Shown here one piece after another: positions 35,127 to 44,020 of a DNA stretch of 64,000 bases. Below the pieces are notes generated by a model. It was not told where the DNA came from, did not search any database, and saw only the letters and a program-made list of their open reading frames with translations. Position 1 is the stretch's first letter, and each line of letters begins with the position of its first letter. Origin of the DNA: Clostridioides difficile_A. Its GTDB lineage: Bacteria; Bacillota; Clostridia; Peptostreptococcales; Peptostreptococcaceae. Location of the stretch: positions 682,001 through 746,000 of the forward strand of contig OX246690.1 of the NCBI GenBank assembly GCA_945909635.1. The letters run 5' to 3'. The translations under genes were made by a program, and so were the position numbers.

Positions 35127-35674
35127 ATGCTTTTTTAGACAGATATTTCGTAATAATACTTGGTAATATTACAGTTGGTTATAGTCTTATGAATTTAGAA
35201 ACAAACTTACAATTACTATTTATAATGTTTATTTTTCGATATTTTTTCTGATATTATTTACAATTAATTAGATTTTATAAATATTTATTTCGGATTATTA
35301 TAAATATTTATTTTGAAAAAATAGAATTATTATATTTATGAGAATAAATGGTATAATAAAAGGTAAAGTGTCAAATATACACTAAATTAAATAAGTTAAT
35401 TAGTATATAGATTAAAGTAGAAGTAATTAAAACTTATTAAGTATCAAAACATGACTGCTTATCAAAGTAGTTATTTAAAAAGACATAAAAAAATAGTTGT
35501 TTAGACAAAGTGGTTATTTTAAAAAAGTAGTTATCTAAAAAAAAGAGGATGATTATTCATTAAAGTAACTATCCCAAAATGGACAAAAAGATGACTTATT
35601 ATTATTCATCTAAAAAATAGAAAATCAGATATGAAATTTAATAAATAATAATTGATAGGGAAGGGAAAGATAGC
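35127..35674. other. AT-rich intergenic region with imperfect repeats
   Basis: No gene was found in 550 bp. Imperfect copies of AAAGTAGTTATYTAAAAA lie at about 35463-35550. Short AT motifs (TAAATATTTATTT) recur near 35275-35320. A ribosome site GGAAGGGAAAG precedes the methyltransferase. Confidence 0.4.
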
Positions 35675-36394
35675 ATGATATTTACAAAGAGTAATAAATA
35701 CGATAAGAAATTTCTCATGGAAAATATGATGGGACCTAATTGTATAAAGATATTGGAAGAGTTGACAAGTAAGATAAGACTAGAAAAAGGAATGCGTATT
35801 TTAGACTTAGGATGTGGGAGAGGGATATCTTCTATATTTTTAGCAAATGAATTTGATGCTACTGTATTTGCAACTGATTTATGGATAGAGCCAACTGAGA
35901 ACTATGAAAGATTTAAGCAATTTAAATTAGATGATAAAATATTTCCTATACAAGCTGAAGCACATGAATTACCTTATGCAGAAGGTTTTTTTGATGCAGT
36001 GATAAGTGTACACTCTTATCACTATTTTGGTAATAAAGAAGGATTTTTAGAAAACCATATATCACCTCTTGTAAAAGATGGAGGAGTAATTGCTATGGCA
36101 ATGCCTGGATTAAAAAAAGATTTTGTTAATTGTATACCAGATGAACTTATTCCATTTTGGCAAGATAATATGAATTTCCATTCAATTGAATGGTGGAATG
36201 AGCTTTGGTCAGAATCTGAGTCTGTAACTGTAGAAAAATGTGAAGCTTTAAGTTGTCATGATGAAGCTTGGAATGATTGGTTAAACTGTGATAATTCTTA
36301 TGCTAAGAATGATAAAAAAATGATGGAAGTAGAGGCAGGTAAGTATTTTAATACAATTTCCTTGATAGCGAGAGTTAATAATAGTAAAAGTTAG
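35675..36394 (+). CDS. Class I SAM-dependent methyltransferase
   Basis: 239 residues. Motif I is ILDLGCGRGISS (about residues 46-57), motif II is ATDLW and AEAHELPYAEGFFDAVISVHSYHYF covers the post-I region, as in methyltransferase_11 proteins. It is cytoplasmic. It stands alone between terminators, so no pathway can be inferred from neighbours. The acceptor molecule is unknown. Confidence 0.88.
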   Translation: MIFTKSNKYDKKFLMENMMGPNCIKILEELTSKIRLEKGMRILDLGCGRGISSIFLANEFDATVFATDLWIEPTENYERFKQFKLDDKIFPIQAEAHELPYAEGFFDAVISVHSYHYFGNKEGFLENHISPLVKDGGVIAMAMPGLKKDFVNCIPDELIPFWQDNMNFHSIEWWNELWSESESVTVEKCEALSCHDEAWNDWLNCDNSYAKNDKKMMEVEAGKYFNTISLIARVNNSKS

Positions 36395-36434
36395 ATGAAA
36401 AATTTAAATCTAAAGTAGTTTTTTAAATTGTTTA

Positions 36435-36471
36435 TGCCCAATTAGATTATTTATGTCAATTGGGTATTTTT
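36435..36471 (+). terminator. Terminator after the methyltransferase gene
   Basis: Stem CCCAATT/AATTGGG with flanking UG and UA pairs and ATTTTTATTT tail. Confidence 0.8.
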
Positions 36472-36597
36472 ATTTAAAAAATATGACGGTATGATACAAA
36501 AAGCACAAGTATAGGATATAAACTTTGAATAGGATATAATATAGTTAAATGAAGATATGTCAGTTGTAGGAAATTTATAATTTATTATAAACTAACA

Positions 36598-36647
36598 TTG
36601 ACAAATTAAAGGCTTACTTTTATACTCGATACAAGTAAAGTAGCTTT
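36598..36647 (+). promoter_or_regulatory. Promoter with dyad before the MarR gene
   Basis: TTGACA-N17-TATACT (36598-36626). The dyad AAAGGCTTACTTT..AAGTAAAGTAGCTTT surrounds the -10. This suits negative autoregulation by the MarR protein encoded 100 bp downstream. Confidence 0.65.
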
Positions 36648-36750
36648 AAAATTATAGATTTAAAATAAACAACATATGAAATTATAAAATAAATAACATA
36701 ATAAATAAGAATATGTAATTATAAAATAAATTAATTTAGGAGGAACAATA

Positions 36751-37488
36751 ATGAGTGAAACAAAAGAAGAAAATTTACTAGAACAATTTTTTAAAGTGCA
36801 ATCATTGCTACATAAATTTCACCTTCAAAATCATAAATCACATGGATTTTTTAGAGCGACGCATAGAGGACAAGGTAGAGTATTATCCATGTTAAAAATA
36901 AAGCCAGAAATAACTCAAAAAGAACTGTCATACTTACTTGATATGAGACCTCAATCTTTAGGGGAGTTGCTTTCAAAATTAGAAAATCAACAATTTATCA
37001 CTCGTACACACTCAGAAAAAGACCGTAGAGTAATGGTAGTAAAATTGACATCAAAAGGAATGGATGAAATTAATAAGAATGAGCAGAGAGAAGACCCAAC
37101 TAATCAAATATTTAATGTATTGGAACCAGAAGAAAAGAGTACTTTAAGTTATATTCTTACAAAGATTACTAATGAACTAGAAAGAACTATAAAAAGTGAG
37201 GATGGTAATAACTTTGATGAGGCACATATGCAACCACCACCAAGACCACATCATGGACAGTATTTAGGTGGATTTGCTGGTAGAGATGCAATTCAAAACT
37301 TATTTAATTCACATGAAGGATATCCAGATTTTCCAAATAGAGAAGATTTGTTTGAACAAATGGTAAAACAACACCCAGAACTTATAGAGCAATTGATGAA
37401 ACAGCATCCAGAGTTCTTTACGGAAAAAGAACTTGATAGAAAAAATAGCTCTAAGAATGAAAGCGAACAGGATATTGATGAAGATTAA
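36751..37488 (+). CDS. MarR family regulator with long acidic C-terminal tail
   Basis: 245 residues. The first 150 form a normal MarR winged helix: HRGQGRVLSMLKIKPEITQKEL at the recognition region, MRPQSLGELLSKLENQQFI, then the wing TRTHSEKDRRVMVVKLT. The last 90 residues are unusual: a His/Pro patch (PPPRPHHGQ), then MVKQHPELIEQLMKQHPEFF and a Glu/Asp/Lys-rich end, not part of typical MarR proteins (about 140-150 residues). The tail may bind metal or a partner. TTAGGAGGAACAATA precedes the ATG. No adjacent efflux gene is present. Confidence 0.85.
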   Translation: MSETKEENLLEQFFKVQSLLHKFHLQNHKSHGFFRATHRGQGRVLSMLKIKPEITQKELSYLLDMRPQSLGELLSKLENQQFITRTHSEKDRRVMVVKLTSKGMDEINKNEQREDPTNQIFNVLEPEEKSTLSYILTKITNELERTIKSEDGNNFDEAHMQPPPRPHHGQYLGGFAGRDAIQNLFNSHEGYPDFPNREDLFEQMVKQHPELIEQLMKQHPEFFTEKELDRKNSSKNESEQDIDED

Positions 37489-37765
37489 AAATTTTATAGT
37501 ATTATTTGATAATTTTTTCTATATATTTTATTATACTTTAAATTAAACTGTGAGATGTTTAAGTATATAGTCAAAGGGCTAGTACATCTATATTACTTTA
37601 ACTATCAAAGAACTTATTTTAATAGATACACATAAATAGAAATATACAAAGCTATTTTAATCTAATATATTATCATATATAGTAATTTATATATCACTAT
37701 AAATTAGAATAAGAAAAAATTATTTAACTATAATAATAAATTAAAAAAGGGGAAATGTTGAGTTG

Positions 37766-38263
37766 ATGGAAGGAATAAAATTTATAAAGTCAGAAGAAAA
37801 GTATATTTGGTCATATTGGCAAACTTTTGGTAAAATTGCAAAAGAGAGGAAATATCTAGCTATGGACGAAGCATTTCCTTTTGAAGAAACAGTTGAATTT
37901 ATAAAGAATGTTATAACTAAAAATTTTCCACAACTATTTATAATTGAGGTAAAATCAGATACATGTATTGGTTGGTGTGATGTTTTGCCTAAAACCAAAA
38001 CTGTTGGTTACTTAGGTATGGGTATTCTTAAAGAGTATAGAGAAAAAGGTATTGGGAGTAGCCTTCTAAAACAAATTATTGATTTATCAAAAGAATATGG
38101 ATATAAAAAAATTGAGCTAGATGTGTTAAAAAGTAATAGTAGAGCTATTCATGTTTATAAATCTTTAGGATTTATTGAGGTAAATACAATAGCTAGTGGA
38201 TTTACATGGAATGACAGACCTGTAAAAGAAGAAGTTATACAAATGGAGCTTGTATTAATGTAA
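37766..38263 (+). CDS. GNAT acetyltransferase
   Basis: 165 residues. The acetyl-CoA loop LGMGILKEYREKGIGSSLL and the following KIELDVLKSNSRAIHVYKSLGF segment identify the fold. AAAAGGGG lies 13 nt before ATG 37766; TTG 37763, in frame, is equally possible. Monocistronic, with a terminator 15 bp after the stop. Substrate unknown. Confidence 0.85.
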   Translation: MEGIKFIKSEEKYIWSYWQTFGKIAKERKYLAMDEAFPFEETVEFIKNVITKNFPQLFIIEVKSDTCIGWCDVLPKTKTVGYLGMGILKEYREKGIGSSLLKQIIDLSKEYGYKKIELDVLKSNSRAIHVYKSLGFIEVNTIASGFTWNDRPVKEEVIQMELVLM

Positions 38264-38278
38264 AACTTATTGAGAATT

Positions 38279-38315
38279 AATAGGATGGTGATAAAAAATA
38301 CTATCCTATTTTATT
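38279..38315 (+). terminator. Terminator after the GNAT gene
   Basis: Stem AATAGGAT/ATCCTATT, with GG..AC inner pairs, followed by TTATTG. Confidence 0.75.
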
Positions 38316-38501
38316 GTTTAAAAATAGTGGTTTTGCAGTTAAGTAAGTTGTTTTTAGATGCTTTTAGAGAAATTTTTATTTTCTTTCCCACTATAATTAT
38401 ATCATAAATAAAATTTTTTTTTAAGACTGTGAATATATCCTCATTTCTATATAATTGATATAGTGGATTAAATGTTAATTTCAATTGAGGAGGATTATAA
38501 T

Positions 38502-40739
38502 ATGAATCTAAATGATTTTGAGTCAAATCTTGAAAATCAATGGTTACAAAAAACTCTTAAAGAGGCTAATAGACAACTTGAGGAAAAGCGTAATGAAGAA
38601 GATAAGCTAAAAAAAGATGCTATAGAAACTCAAAGGGAACTATGGAATGACTTAGGTTCTATTTCTGCGGAAAATGGATTAGAACAACTTTCAGAATTTA
38701 TGTCATTTATGGATGTTATGAAACATCAAAAAAGGAGCCATGAATTTACTAAGAAACTCAAAGATAAGTATGAAAGAATGATTGAATCTCCTTATTTTGG
38801 AAGAATTGACTTTACAGAAGTTTGTGAAACTGAGTCTCAAAAGTGTTATATTGGATTGTCAAATCTTATTAATGATGATTATGATTTTCTTGTATATGAT
38901 TGGAGAGCTCCTATTTCAAGTATGTTTTATGATTATGAAATTGGACAAGCAAGCTATGAGTGTCCAGAGGGGATAATCTCTGGAAAAATTACTAAAAAAA
39001 GACAGTATAAGATAAAAGATGGCAAAATTGAGTATATGTTTGATAGTAATCTAAATATAGATGATGATGTCTTGCAAGAGCTTTTAGGTAAAAACTCTGA
39101 TGAGAAAATGAAAACTATAGTTACTTCCATTCAAAGAGAGCAAAATCAAGTAATTCGTAATGAGAAATATAAGAACTTAATTGTACAAGGTGCCGCAGGA
39201 AGCGGAAAGACATCTATAGCACTTCATAGAATAGCATATTTATTGTATAAGCATAAAGATAAAATAACTTCTGAAAATATAATGATATTTTCTCCAAATA
39301 ACATATTTAATGATTATATATCAAACGTACTGCCACAACTTGGCGAAGATAACATTTGTCAGACAACATTTAAAGACTATATGCATAAAGAACTGGGTGA
39401 TGAATTTAAAAAAGAAAGCCCAGCTGAAATGATGGAGTATATTCTTAATAACAATGGGAAAATCACATATAAGGACAGGATAGAAAATATAGAGTTTAAA
39501 ACTTCTTTAGAGTTCACAAATATATTAAAAGAGTATCTAAATTATTTAGAAACAGATGATAGATGTTTTGAAGATATTATTGTAAGAGGTGAGTTAATAA
39601 TTTCATCTAAGGAGTTACAAACACTGTTTTCTAATGACTATTCAAATTTACCAATTAAGAAGAGATTAGAGAAAATAAAAGCAAGAATAATATTTTTAAT
39701 TGAGCCATATGAAAAAGCTTGGATTGATGAAATATTTAAAGAGCTTCAAGCATCTGGTGATTATATAGAAAAAGAAGAAATGATAGAGAAAAGTACTTTT
39801 ATTGTAAAAAAACATCTGAAAGAAGTTTATTCTAAAATTTCAAGAATGACAGAGTTAGATTTGATAGACACTTATAAAAACTTATTTAAGAATTTAGATA
39901 TGTTTTTAGAAAAGGCGAATGTTGAGTATGATAAGAATATTATAGATAATATAAAAACTTATACAATAGATAATTTGAGTGTAAAGAGTCTTTATTATGA
40001 AGACCAAGTGATACTTCTATATCTAAAGGGAGCTCTTGGAGGTATTCCAAATACATCACAGATTAAATATGTAATCATAGATGAGGCACAGGACTATACT
40101 CCTTTACAATATGAAATATTTTATAAACTTTTTAAATCTGCCAATATGACTATATTAGGAGATATTAATCAATCAATTAACCCATTCATGAATGTTGGAG
40201 ACTATAATAATATTCCTAATGTATTGAAGAATGATACTTGCATAACAAATCTAAGTAAAACATATCGTTCTACAATGGAAATTACTAGATTCTCAAGAAA
40301 ACTTCTTACAAAAGCGATAGATGATGAGTATGTTGAGAGACATGGTGATGAGCCTAGGGTTACTGGTTTTAAAGAAAAAGATTATATGAATGAAAAGCTT
40401 ATTGAAGACATAAAAGCTTATAAACATAAAAATTATAAGTCTATTGGTATTATAACAAAGACAGCCCATGAAGCTAAGGAAGTGTATGAGTTTTTAAAGG
40501 AAAATCATATTAATGTAGAGGCTATAATAAAAGATGATGATGAGTATGTGAATGGTGTATTAGTAATACCTTCATATTTATCTAAGGGACTTGAATTTGA
40601 TATAGTTGTAATATACGATGCAAGTGAGGAAAGGTACAATAGTGAAGATGAAAGATTGCTTCTTTACACTTGTTGTACAAGAGCTCTTCATGTGCTAAAT
40701 ATATACTATTTAGGTGAAATAACTCCTTTATTAAAATAA
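38502..40739 (+). CDS. HelD-like UvrD/Rep-family helicase
   Basis: 745 residues. An N-terminal coiled coil (about 1-60, ANRQLEEKRNEEDKLKKDA) is followed by the VYDWRAPISSMFYDYE domain typical of HelD, Walker A GAAGSGKTS near residue 230, and YVIIDEAQDYTPLQYE near 527. Conserved TYRST and SKGLEFDIVVIYDA complete the SF1 motifs. HelD removes stalled RNA polymerase from DNA. GAGGAGGATTATAAT precedes ATG 38502, so the ATG ten codons upstream is not used. No DNA-repair neighbours. Confidence 0.92.
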   Translation: MNLNDFESNLENQWLQKTLKEANRQLEEKRNEEDKLKKDAIETQRELWNDLGSISAENGLEQLSEFMSFMDVMKHQKRSHEFTKKLKDKYERMIESPYFGRIDFTEVCETESQKCYIGLSNLINDDYDFLVYDWRAPISSMFYDYEIGQASYECPEGIISGKITKKRQYKIKDGKIEYMFDSNLNIDDDVLQELLGKNSDEKMKTIVTSIQREQNQVIRNEKYKNLIVQGAAGSGKTSIALHRIAYLLYKHKDKITSENIMIFSPNNIFNDYISNVLPQLGEDNICQTTFKDYMHKELGDEFKKESPAEMMEYILNNNGKITYKDRIENIEFKTSLEFTNILKEYLNYLETDDRCFEDIIVRGELIISSKELQTLFSNDYSNLPIKKRLEKIKARIIFLIEPYEKAWIDEIFKELQASGDYIEKEEMIEKSTFIVKKHLKEVYSKISRMTELDLIDTYKNLFKNLDMFLEKANVEYDKNIIDNIKTYTIDNLSVKSLYYEDQVILLYLKGALGGIPNTSQIKYVIIDEAQDYTPLQYEIFYKLFKSANMTILGDINQSINPFMNVGDYNNIPNVLKNDTCITNLSKTYRSTMEITRFSRKLLTKAIDDEYVERHGDEPRVTGFKEKDYMNEKLIEDIKAYKHKNYKSIGIITKTAHEAKEVYEFLKENHINVEAIIKDDDEYVNGVLVIPSYLSKGLEFDIVVIYDASEERYNSEDERLLLYTCCTRALHVLNIYYLGEITPLLK

Positions 40740-40856
40740 CAGGTTTTTAATTATAGTTTGATTTTTATTTTAAGAATATCAGATATTTATAATCTATCTT
40801 ATTTATCTGTTTTTTATGAATTTATTATATATTTGTAATTAAAATTTATAAAATAA

Positions 40857-41030
40857 GTTATTATAAAGTTAAGTATTTTAAAATCTAAACTGGGTAGCCT
40901 GTTGTATATTTGCAAGTAAAATTCATATATAAAATTATAATGAAGTTAAAGTTTTTAAAATCTAAACTGGGTAGTTTATTGTGTCTTTACAAATAGAATT
41001 GATACAACAATTTATAATGAAGTCAAAGCC
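40857..41030. repeat. 77-bp tandem repeat (about 2.3 copies)
   Basis: AAAATCTAAACTGGGTAG occurs at 40880-40897 and 40957-40974 with matching flanks (TTATAAWGAAGTTAAG before it). A third partial copy (TTATAATGAAGTCAAAG) leads into the terminator at 41025. Confidence 0.75.
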
Positions 41031-41069
41031 CTTAAAATTCCATATGAATGGACTTTTTAAGGGCTTTTT
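41025..41069 (+). terminator. Intrinsic terminator
   Basis: Stem AAAGCCCTTAAA/TTTAAGGGCTTT with a following T-run. Lies about 290 bp after the helD-like stop, at the end of the 77-bp repeats. Confidence 0.85.
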
Positions 41070-41242
41070 AATATTAGTAATAACTTTTGTAGATTAGTTA
41101 AATTTTTAGAGTAGTTAAATATCTAAAATTTTATATATTAAATCTAAAGAAAATATAAAGATGGAAGATACGACTATATTTACTAATAAGAAAACTAAAG
41201 TTATATACAATAAACTCATGAACACTTTATAGTTAATTATAC

Positions 41243-42010
41243 CTATTTTGCATCTATTACTTCATGAGCCATTTTAACTAAGTCATCCATAGATAAATTT
41301 GAATCTTGAATTGTAAAAGAGTAGTAAACTCCATCTTGTTCCCAAGTCAAGGACTTAAATTCATTAACTTCTACTTTATCTGTTCCTTCACTAAATGTAT
41401 ATTTACCTGATTTTTCATCAAGTTTATCCTGTTCTGTCATTTTATAATCTTCTGGCACAAACTTGTACATTGATGTTTCATAAGAAATATTTATATCTTT
41501 GTAAGTATCTACAACTTTCATTTTATCAGAATCTTTTCCAAGCACATTATTTGCTGTTTCAAGAGATATTTCATCATTACCATTTTTATACTCAAACTCA
41601 AGTGCTTTTAACTCTCCTAAAACATTATCTTTTTTATCAAGTGCTTTTTCCTTTATAGTATATGCCCCTTTAAATTTATATCCATTACTAAATTCGGAAA
41701 TTAGATTAGGGGTAAAGTTAAAGTCTTTTTTTACCTGTTCAGTAGTTGGAATCGATGTATAGGTAGGCTTAATGCTTGATTTTCCAACTATACTATATAT
41801 TTCTCCCACTGCAAGAGCTGTTGTACCTAATACTAAAGTAATAGCTAAAGTTGCCACTAAACCCCTTCCAAATGGTAATTTATGTGTTTTATTATTATTC
41901 ATTTTATAATTTTCCTCTCTTTCTGGTAAACTATTTAGCGTTTTATTTAAACTATTATGAAAGCTTTCTGGAGCTTTTGGAAACGAATTATTTAAGCTAT
42001 TTTTATTCAT
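41243..42010 (-). CDS. Anti-sigma factor, membrane-anchored
   Basis: 255 residues. A short N-terminal cytoplasmic part (about 1-48), one membrane helix (LVATLAITLVLGTTALAVG) and a long external domain of about 190 residues with the DUF4367/DUF4179-type beta-rich pattern (NFTPNLISEFSNGYKF). Its start codon overlaps the sigma stop by ATGA, and GGAGG is in the sigma coding end. It probably holds the ECF sigma at the membrane until an envelope signal or proteolysis releases it. The external domain is not the lysozyme-binding DUF3298 type, as far as I can see. Confidence 0.85.
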   Translation of the reverse strand: MNKNSLNNSFPKAPESFHNSLNKTLNSLPEREENYKMNNNKTHKLPFGRGLVATLAITLVLGTTALAVGEIYSIVGKSSIKPTYTSIPTTEQVKKDFNFTPNLISEFSNGYKFKGAYTIKEKALDKKDNVLGELKALEFEYKNGNDEISLETANNVLGKDSDKMKVVDTYKDINISYETSMYKFVPEDYKMTEQDKLDEKSGKYTFSEGTDKVEVNEFKSLTWEQDGVYYSFTIQDSNLSMDDLVKMAHEVIDAK

Positions 42011-42486
42011 ATGATTACCTCCATATTTTCTAATTTAGTTTTTAATAATTTTCTTCCTCTCGATAATCTACTTTTTACAGTCCCCTGAGGTATATCCAAT
42101 ATTTCCTTAATTTCATCAACTGAATAACCCTCAATATAGTAAAGGACTATTGGAACTTTAATCTTTTTAGGTAGACTTTGAATAGCAATATACAAATCAT
42201 TATAATCTTCTTTTTCATCGATTTTTTTATTTTTAAATACGTCTTCAAATGATAGAAATTTCAATTGTTTACGTCTTAATGAGTTACATTCATTTATCAC
42301 TATTCTAATCAACCAAGTTTTAAAATATTGTTCTTCCTTAAGAGAATCTAACTTTTCATATGCTTTTAAAATAGCATTGTTGACGGCATCTTCACAATCC
42401 TGGTCGTTTCCTAAAATAGACTTAGATACACGATACAAAGTCTGTTCTGATTCAAGGATATTATTTATAAATGTAGTTTTATTCAA
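42007..42486 (-). CDS. ECF sigma factor
   Basis: 159 residues. Region 2 (ESEQTLYRVSKSILGNDQDCEDAVNNAILKAYEKLDSL, WLIRIVINECNS) and region 4 (LYYIEGYSVDEIKEILDIPQGTVKSRLSRGRKLLK) are present. AAAGGTAGGA lies 5 nt before TTG 42486, preferred over TTG 42510. The upstream sequence has TGAACC-N16-TATCT on the minus strand, a possible autoregulated ECF promoter, and a GTAGCGCTAC palindrome at about 42514. Cotranscribed with the anti-sigma. It is divergent from the repeat-protein gene, which may be a target. Confidence 0.92.
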   Translation of the reverse strand: MNKTTFINNILESEQTLYRVSKSILGNDQDCEDAVNNAILKAYEKLDSLKEEQYFKTWLIRIVINECNSLRRKQLKFLSFEDVFKNKKIDEKEDYNDLYIAIQSLPKKIKVPIVLYYIEGYSVDEIKEILDIPQGTVKSRLSRGRKLLKTKLENMEVII

Positions 42487-42601
42487 AGGAATTCCTACCT
42501 TTCTATGCAAATTGTAGCGCTACTTTTTTGCCTTTCACTTATTAGATAAGATTTTACTATAAATGGTTCACTTTTTTTGAAAAAAATTAAACGAATAAAC
42601 A

Positions 42602-42673
42602 TAAGGTACCTTAAAAATAATATTGACAAAACATTAAGGTACCTTTATAATTAAAAATAGATAAGGTACCTTA
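42602..42673 (+). promoter_or_regulatory. Promoter with three TAAGGTACCTTA palindromes
   Basis: TTGACA (42623-42628), 17-nt spacer, TATAAT (42646-42651). Palindromes TAAGGTACCTTA lie at 42602-42613 and 42662-42673, and TAAGGTACCTTT lies inside the spacer at 42635-42646. A repressor bound at all three would block the promoter. Transcription runs toward the repeat-protein gene. Confidence 0.8.
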
Positions 42674-42728
42674 ATAAAAAAGAGAAGATAGATTAATAAA
42701 AAAATCGAATTAATTAGGAGGAGTTAAT

Positions 42729-43640
42729 ATGAATTATTACAGAGATAAAAAAGAAAAATTTAGAGGATTTGAAGGTCATCATAGTAATCCATGGAATCAT
42801 ATGTGTGAAGGATGCAGAGTGTTTGAAATGATGCATCGTGAAGGATTTGGTTATGGAGAGTGTAGAGGTCATGAAGGACATGGTTCAAGAGGACATGGTC
42901 AGGGTGAATTTAGAGGTCATAGAAGTTTTGAATCAAGAGGATATGGTCAAGGGAACTTCAGAGGTTATGAAGGATTTGAACCAAGAGGATATGGTCAAGG
43001 GAACTTCAGAGGTTATGAAGGATTTGAGCAAAGAGAACATGGTCAAGGAAACTTCAGAGGTCATAAGGATTTTGAATCAAGGGGATATGGTCAAGAAGAC
43101 TTTAGAGGTCATGGAAATTTTGAATCAAGAGAGCATGGACAAGGAGACTTTAGAGGTCATGGGAACTTTGAATCAAGAGAGTATGACCAAGGAGACTTCA
43201 GAGGTCACAGAGGATATAGCCATGAAGAGTGTAGAAGTCATGAAGGCTTTGAGCCAAGAGAGCATAGTCATGAAGAGTGTAGAAGTCATGGAGGCGTTGA
43301 CCCAAGAGGATTTGAAGGAGCATATGAACATGGATATTGCAGAAAAGGTCATGAAGGATTTGAACCAAAATGTGATGAAAGAAACCATATGAAGCATAAA
43401 GGGCATGAAGAATTTGGTGCTAAAGATTGTAAAATAGATAGTGAGCATGGAGAACATGAAAGATTTGAAAATCAAAATACAGGTGAAGAAATAGAAGCTG
43501 AAAGCAAAGAAGATGCTAAGAAAAATAATACAGAAGAAAATAAAAATATGGATGAATCAAAAGTAATAAGAAATGAATCAGTACAAGAAGGTCAAAAAAG
43601 TAATACTAAAGAAGAAAATAAAGATACTGATAAAAAGTAA
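42729..43640 (+). CDS. His/Gly/Arg/Glu-rich tandem-repeat protein
   Basis: 303 residues. A short head (MNYYRDKKEKFRGFEGHH, then MCEGCRVFEMM) is followed by 16-residue repeats such as RGYGQGNFRGYEGFEP from residue 54, six regular units then two variant ones carrying SHEECRSH, and a highly charged Lys/Glu/Asn tail. No signal peptide or membrane helix. AGGAGGAGTTAATATG supports the start. Many His and Cys suggest metal binding; the RGYGQGNF type repeat is also like low-complexity RNA- or self-associating segments. I do not recognise a family. Confidence 0.8.
   Translation: MNYYRDKKEKFRGFEGHHSNPWNHMCEGCRVFEMMHREGFGYGECRGHEGHGSRGHGQGEFRGHRSFESRGYGQGNFRGYEGFEPRGYGQGNFRGYEGFEQREHGQGNFRGHKDFESRGYGQEDFRGHGNFESREHGQGDFRGHGNFESREYDQGDFRGHRGYSHEECRSHEGFEPREHSHEECRSHGGVDPRGFEGAYEHGYCRKGHEGFEPKCDERNHMKHKGHEEFGAKDCKIDSEHGEHERFENQNTGEEIEAESKEDAKKNNTEENKNMDESKVIRNESVQEGQKSNTKEENKDTDKK
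42888..43320 (+). repeat. 48-bp tandem repeat within the repeat protein
   Basis: Units of 48 bp begin at 42888, 42936, 42984, 43032, 43080 and 43128, then become irregular. Adjacent units 42936 and 42984 are nearly identical, so copy number probably varies between strains. The repeat keeps a second frame open at 42838-43392, which is not a gene. Confidence 0.85.
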
Positions 43641-43880
43641 GATTATAAATTAAATAAAATTTAATAGTAAATAGAAGAAATAAATATTAGAAAATTATAT
43701 TAAAGTTAGAAAGAGATGAGGTTGTAAGTAGATTTGTTTTATATTTTGCTTTTGTATAGAAGGTTTTTTAAATTATTTTATTGTATTTATTTGAGAAAGA
43801 GAAGTGATAATTACATGTGCTTGTTTTGTGTTAAATAAATGCTTTATAAATTAGTATAGAGTACATTAATATATAAAATA

Positions 43881-43930
43881 AAAAAAGCTATAAGTCTAAT
43901 AATATAAAATTAAACCTATAGCTTTTTTAT
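43881..43930. terminator. Bidirectional terminator
   Basis: Perfect stem AAAAAAGCTATA/TATAGCTTTTTT between the convergent repeat-protein and FtsH-like genes, with T-tracts on both strands. The rest of the 380-bp gap shows no gene. Confidence 0.85.
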
Positions 43931-44020
43931 TTTAATATAATTAATTTGAAATATTTTGACTTTAAAAGTCATTTAAATATAATATAATTACTTTTGAAAA
44001 GACTATTAAATTGTCTTATA

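Noticed and set aside
38311..38526. Minus-strand ORF before the helD-like gene
   Set aside because: It overlaps a terminator and the helicase ribosome site, has no site of its own, and its product is AT-driven low complexity.
42838..43392. 184-codon open frame overlapping the repeat protein
   Set aside because: It is the +1 frame of the 48-bp repeat, kept open by the repeat itself; it lacks a ribosome site and ends within the repeat-protein gene.
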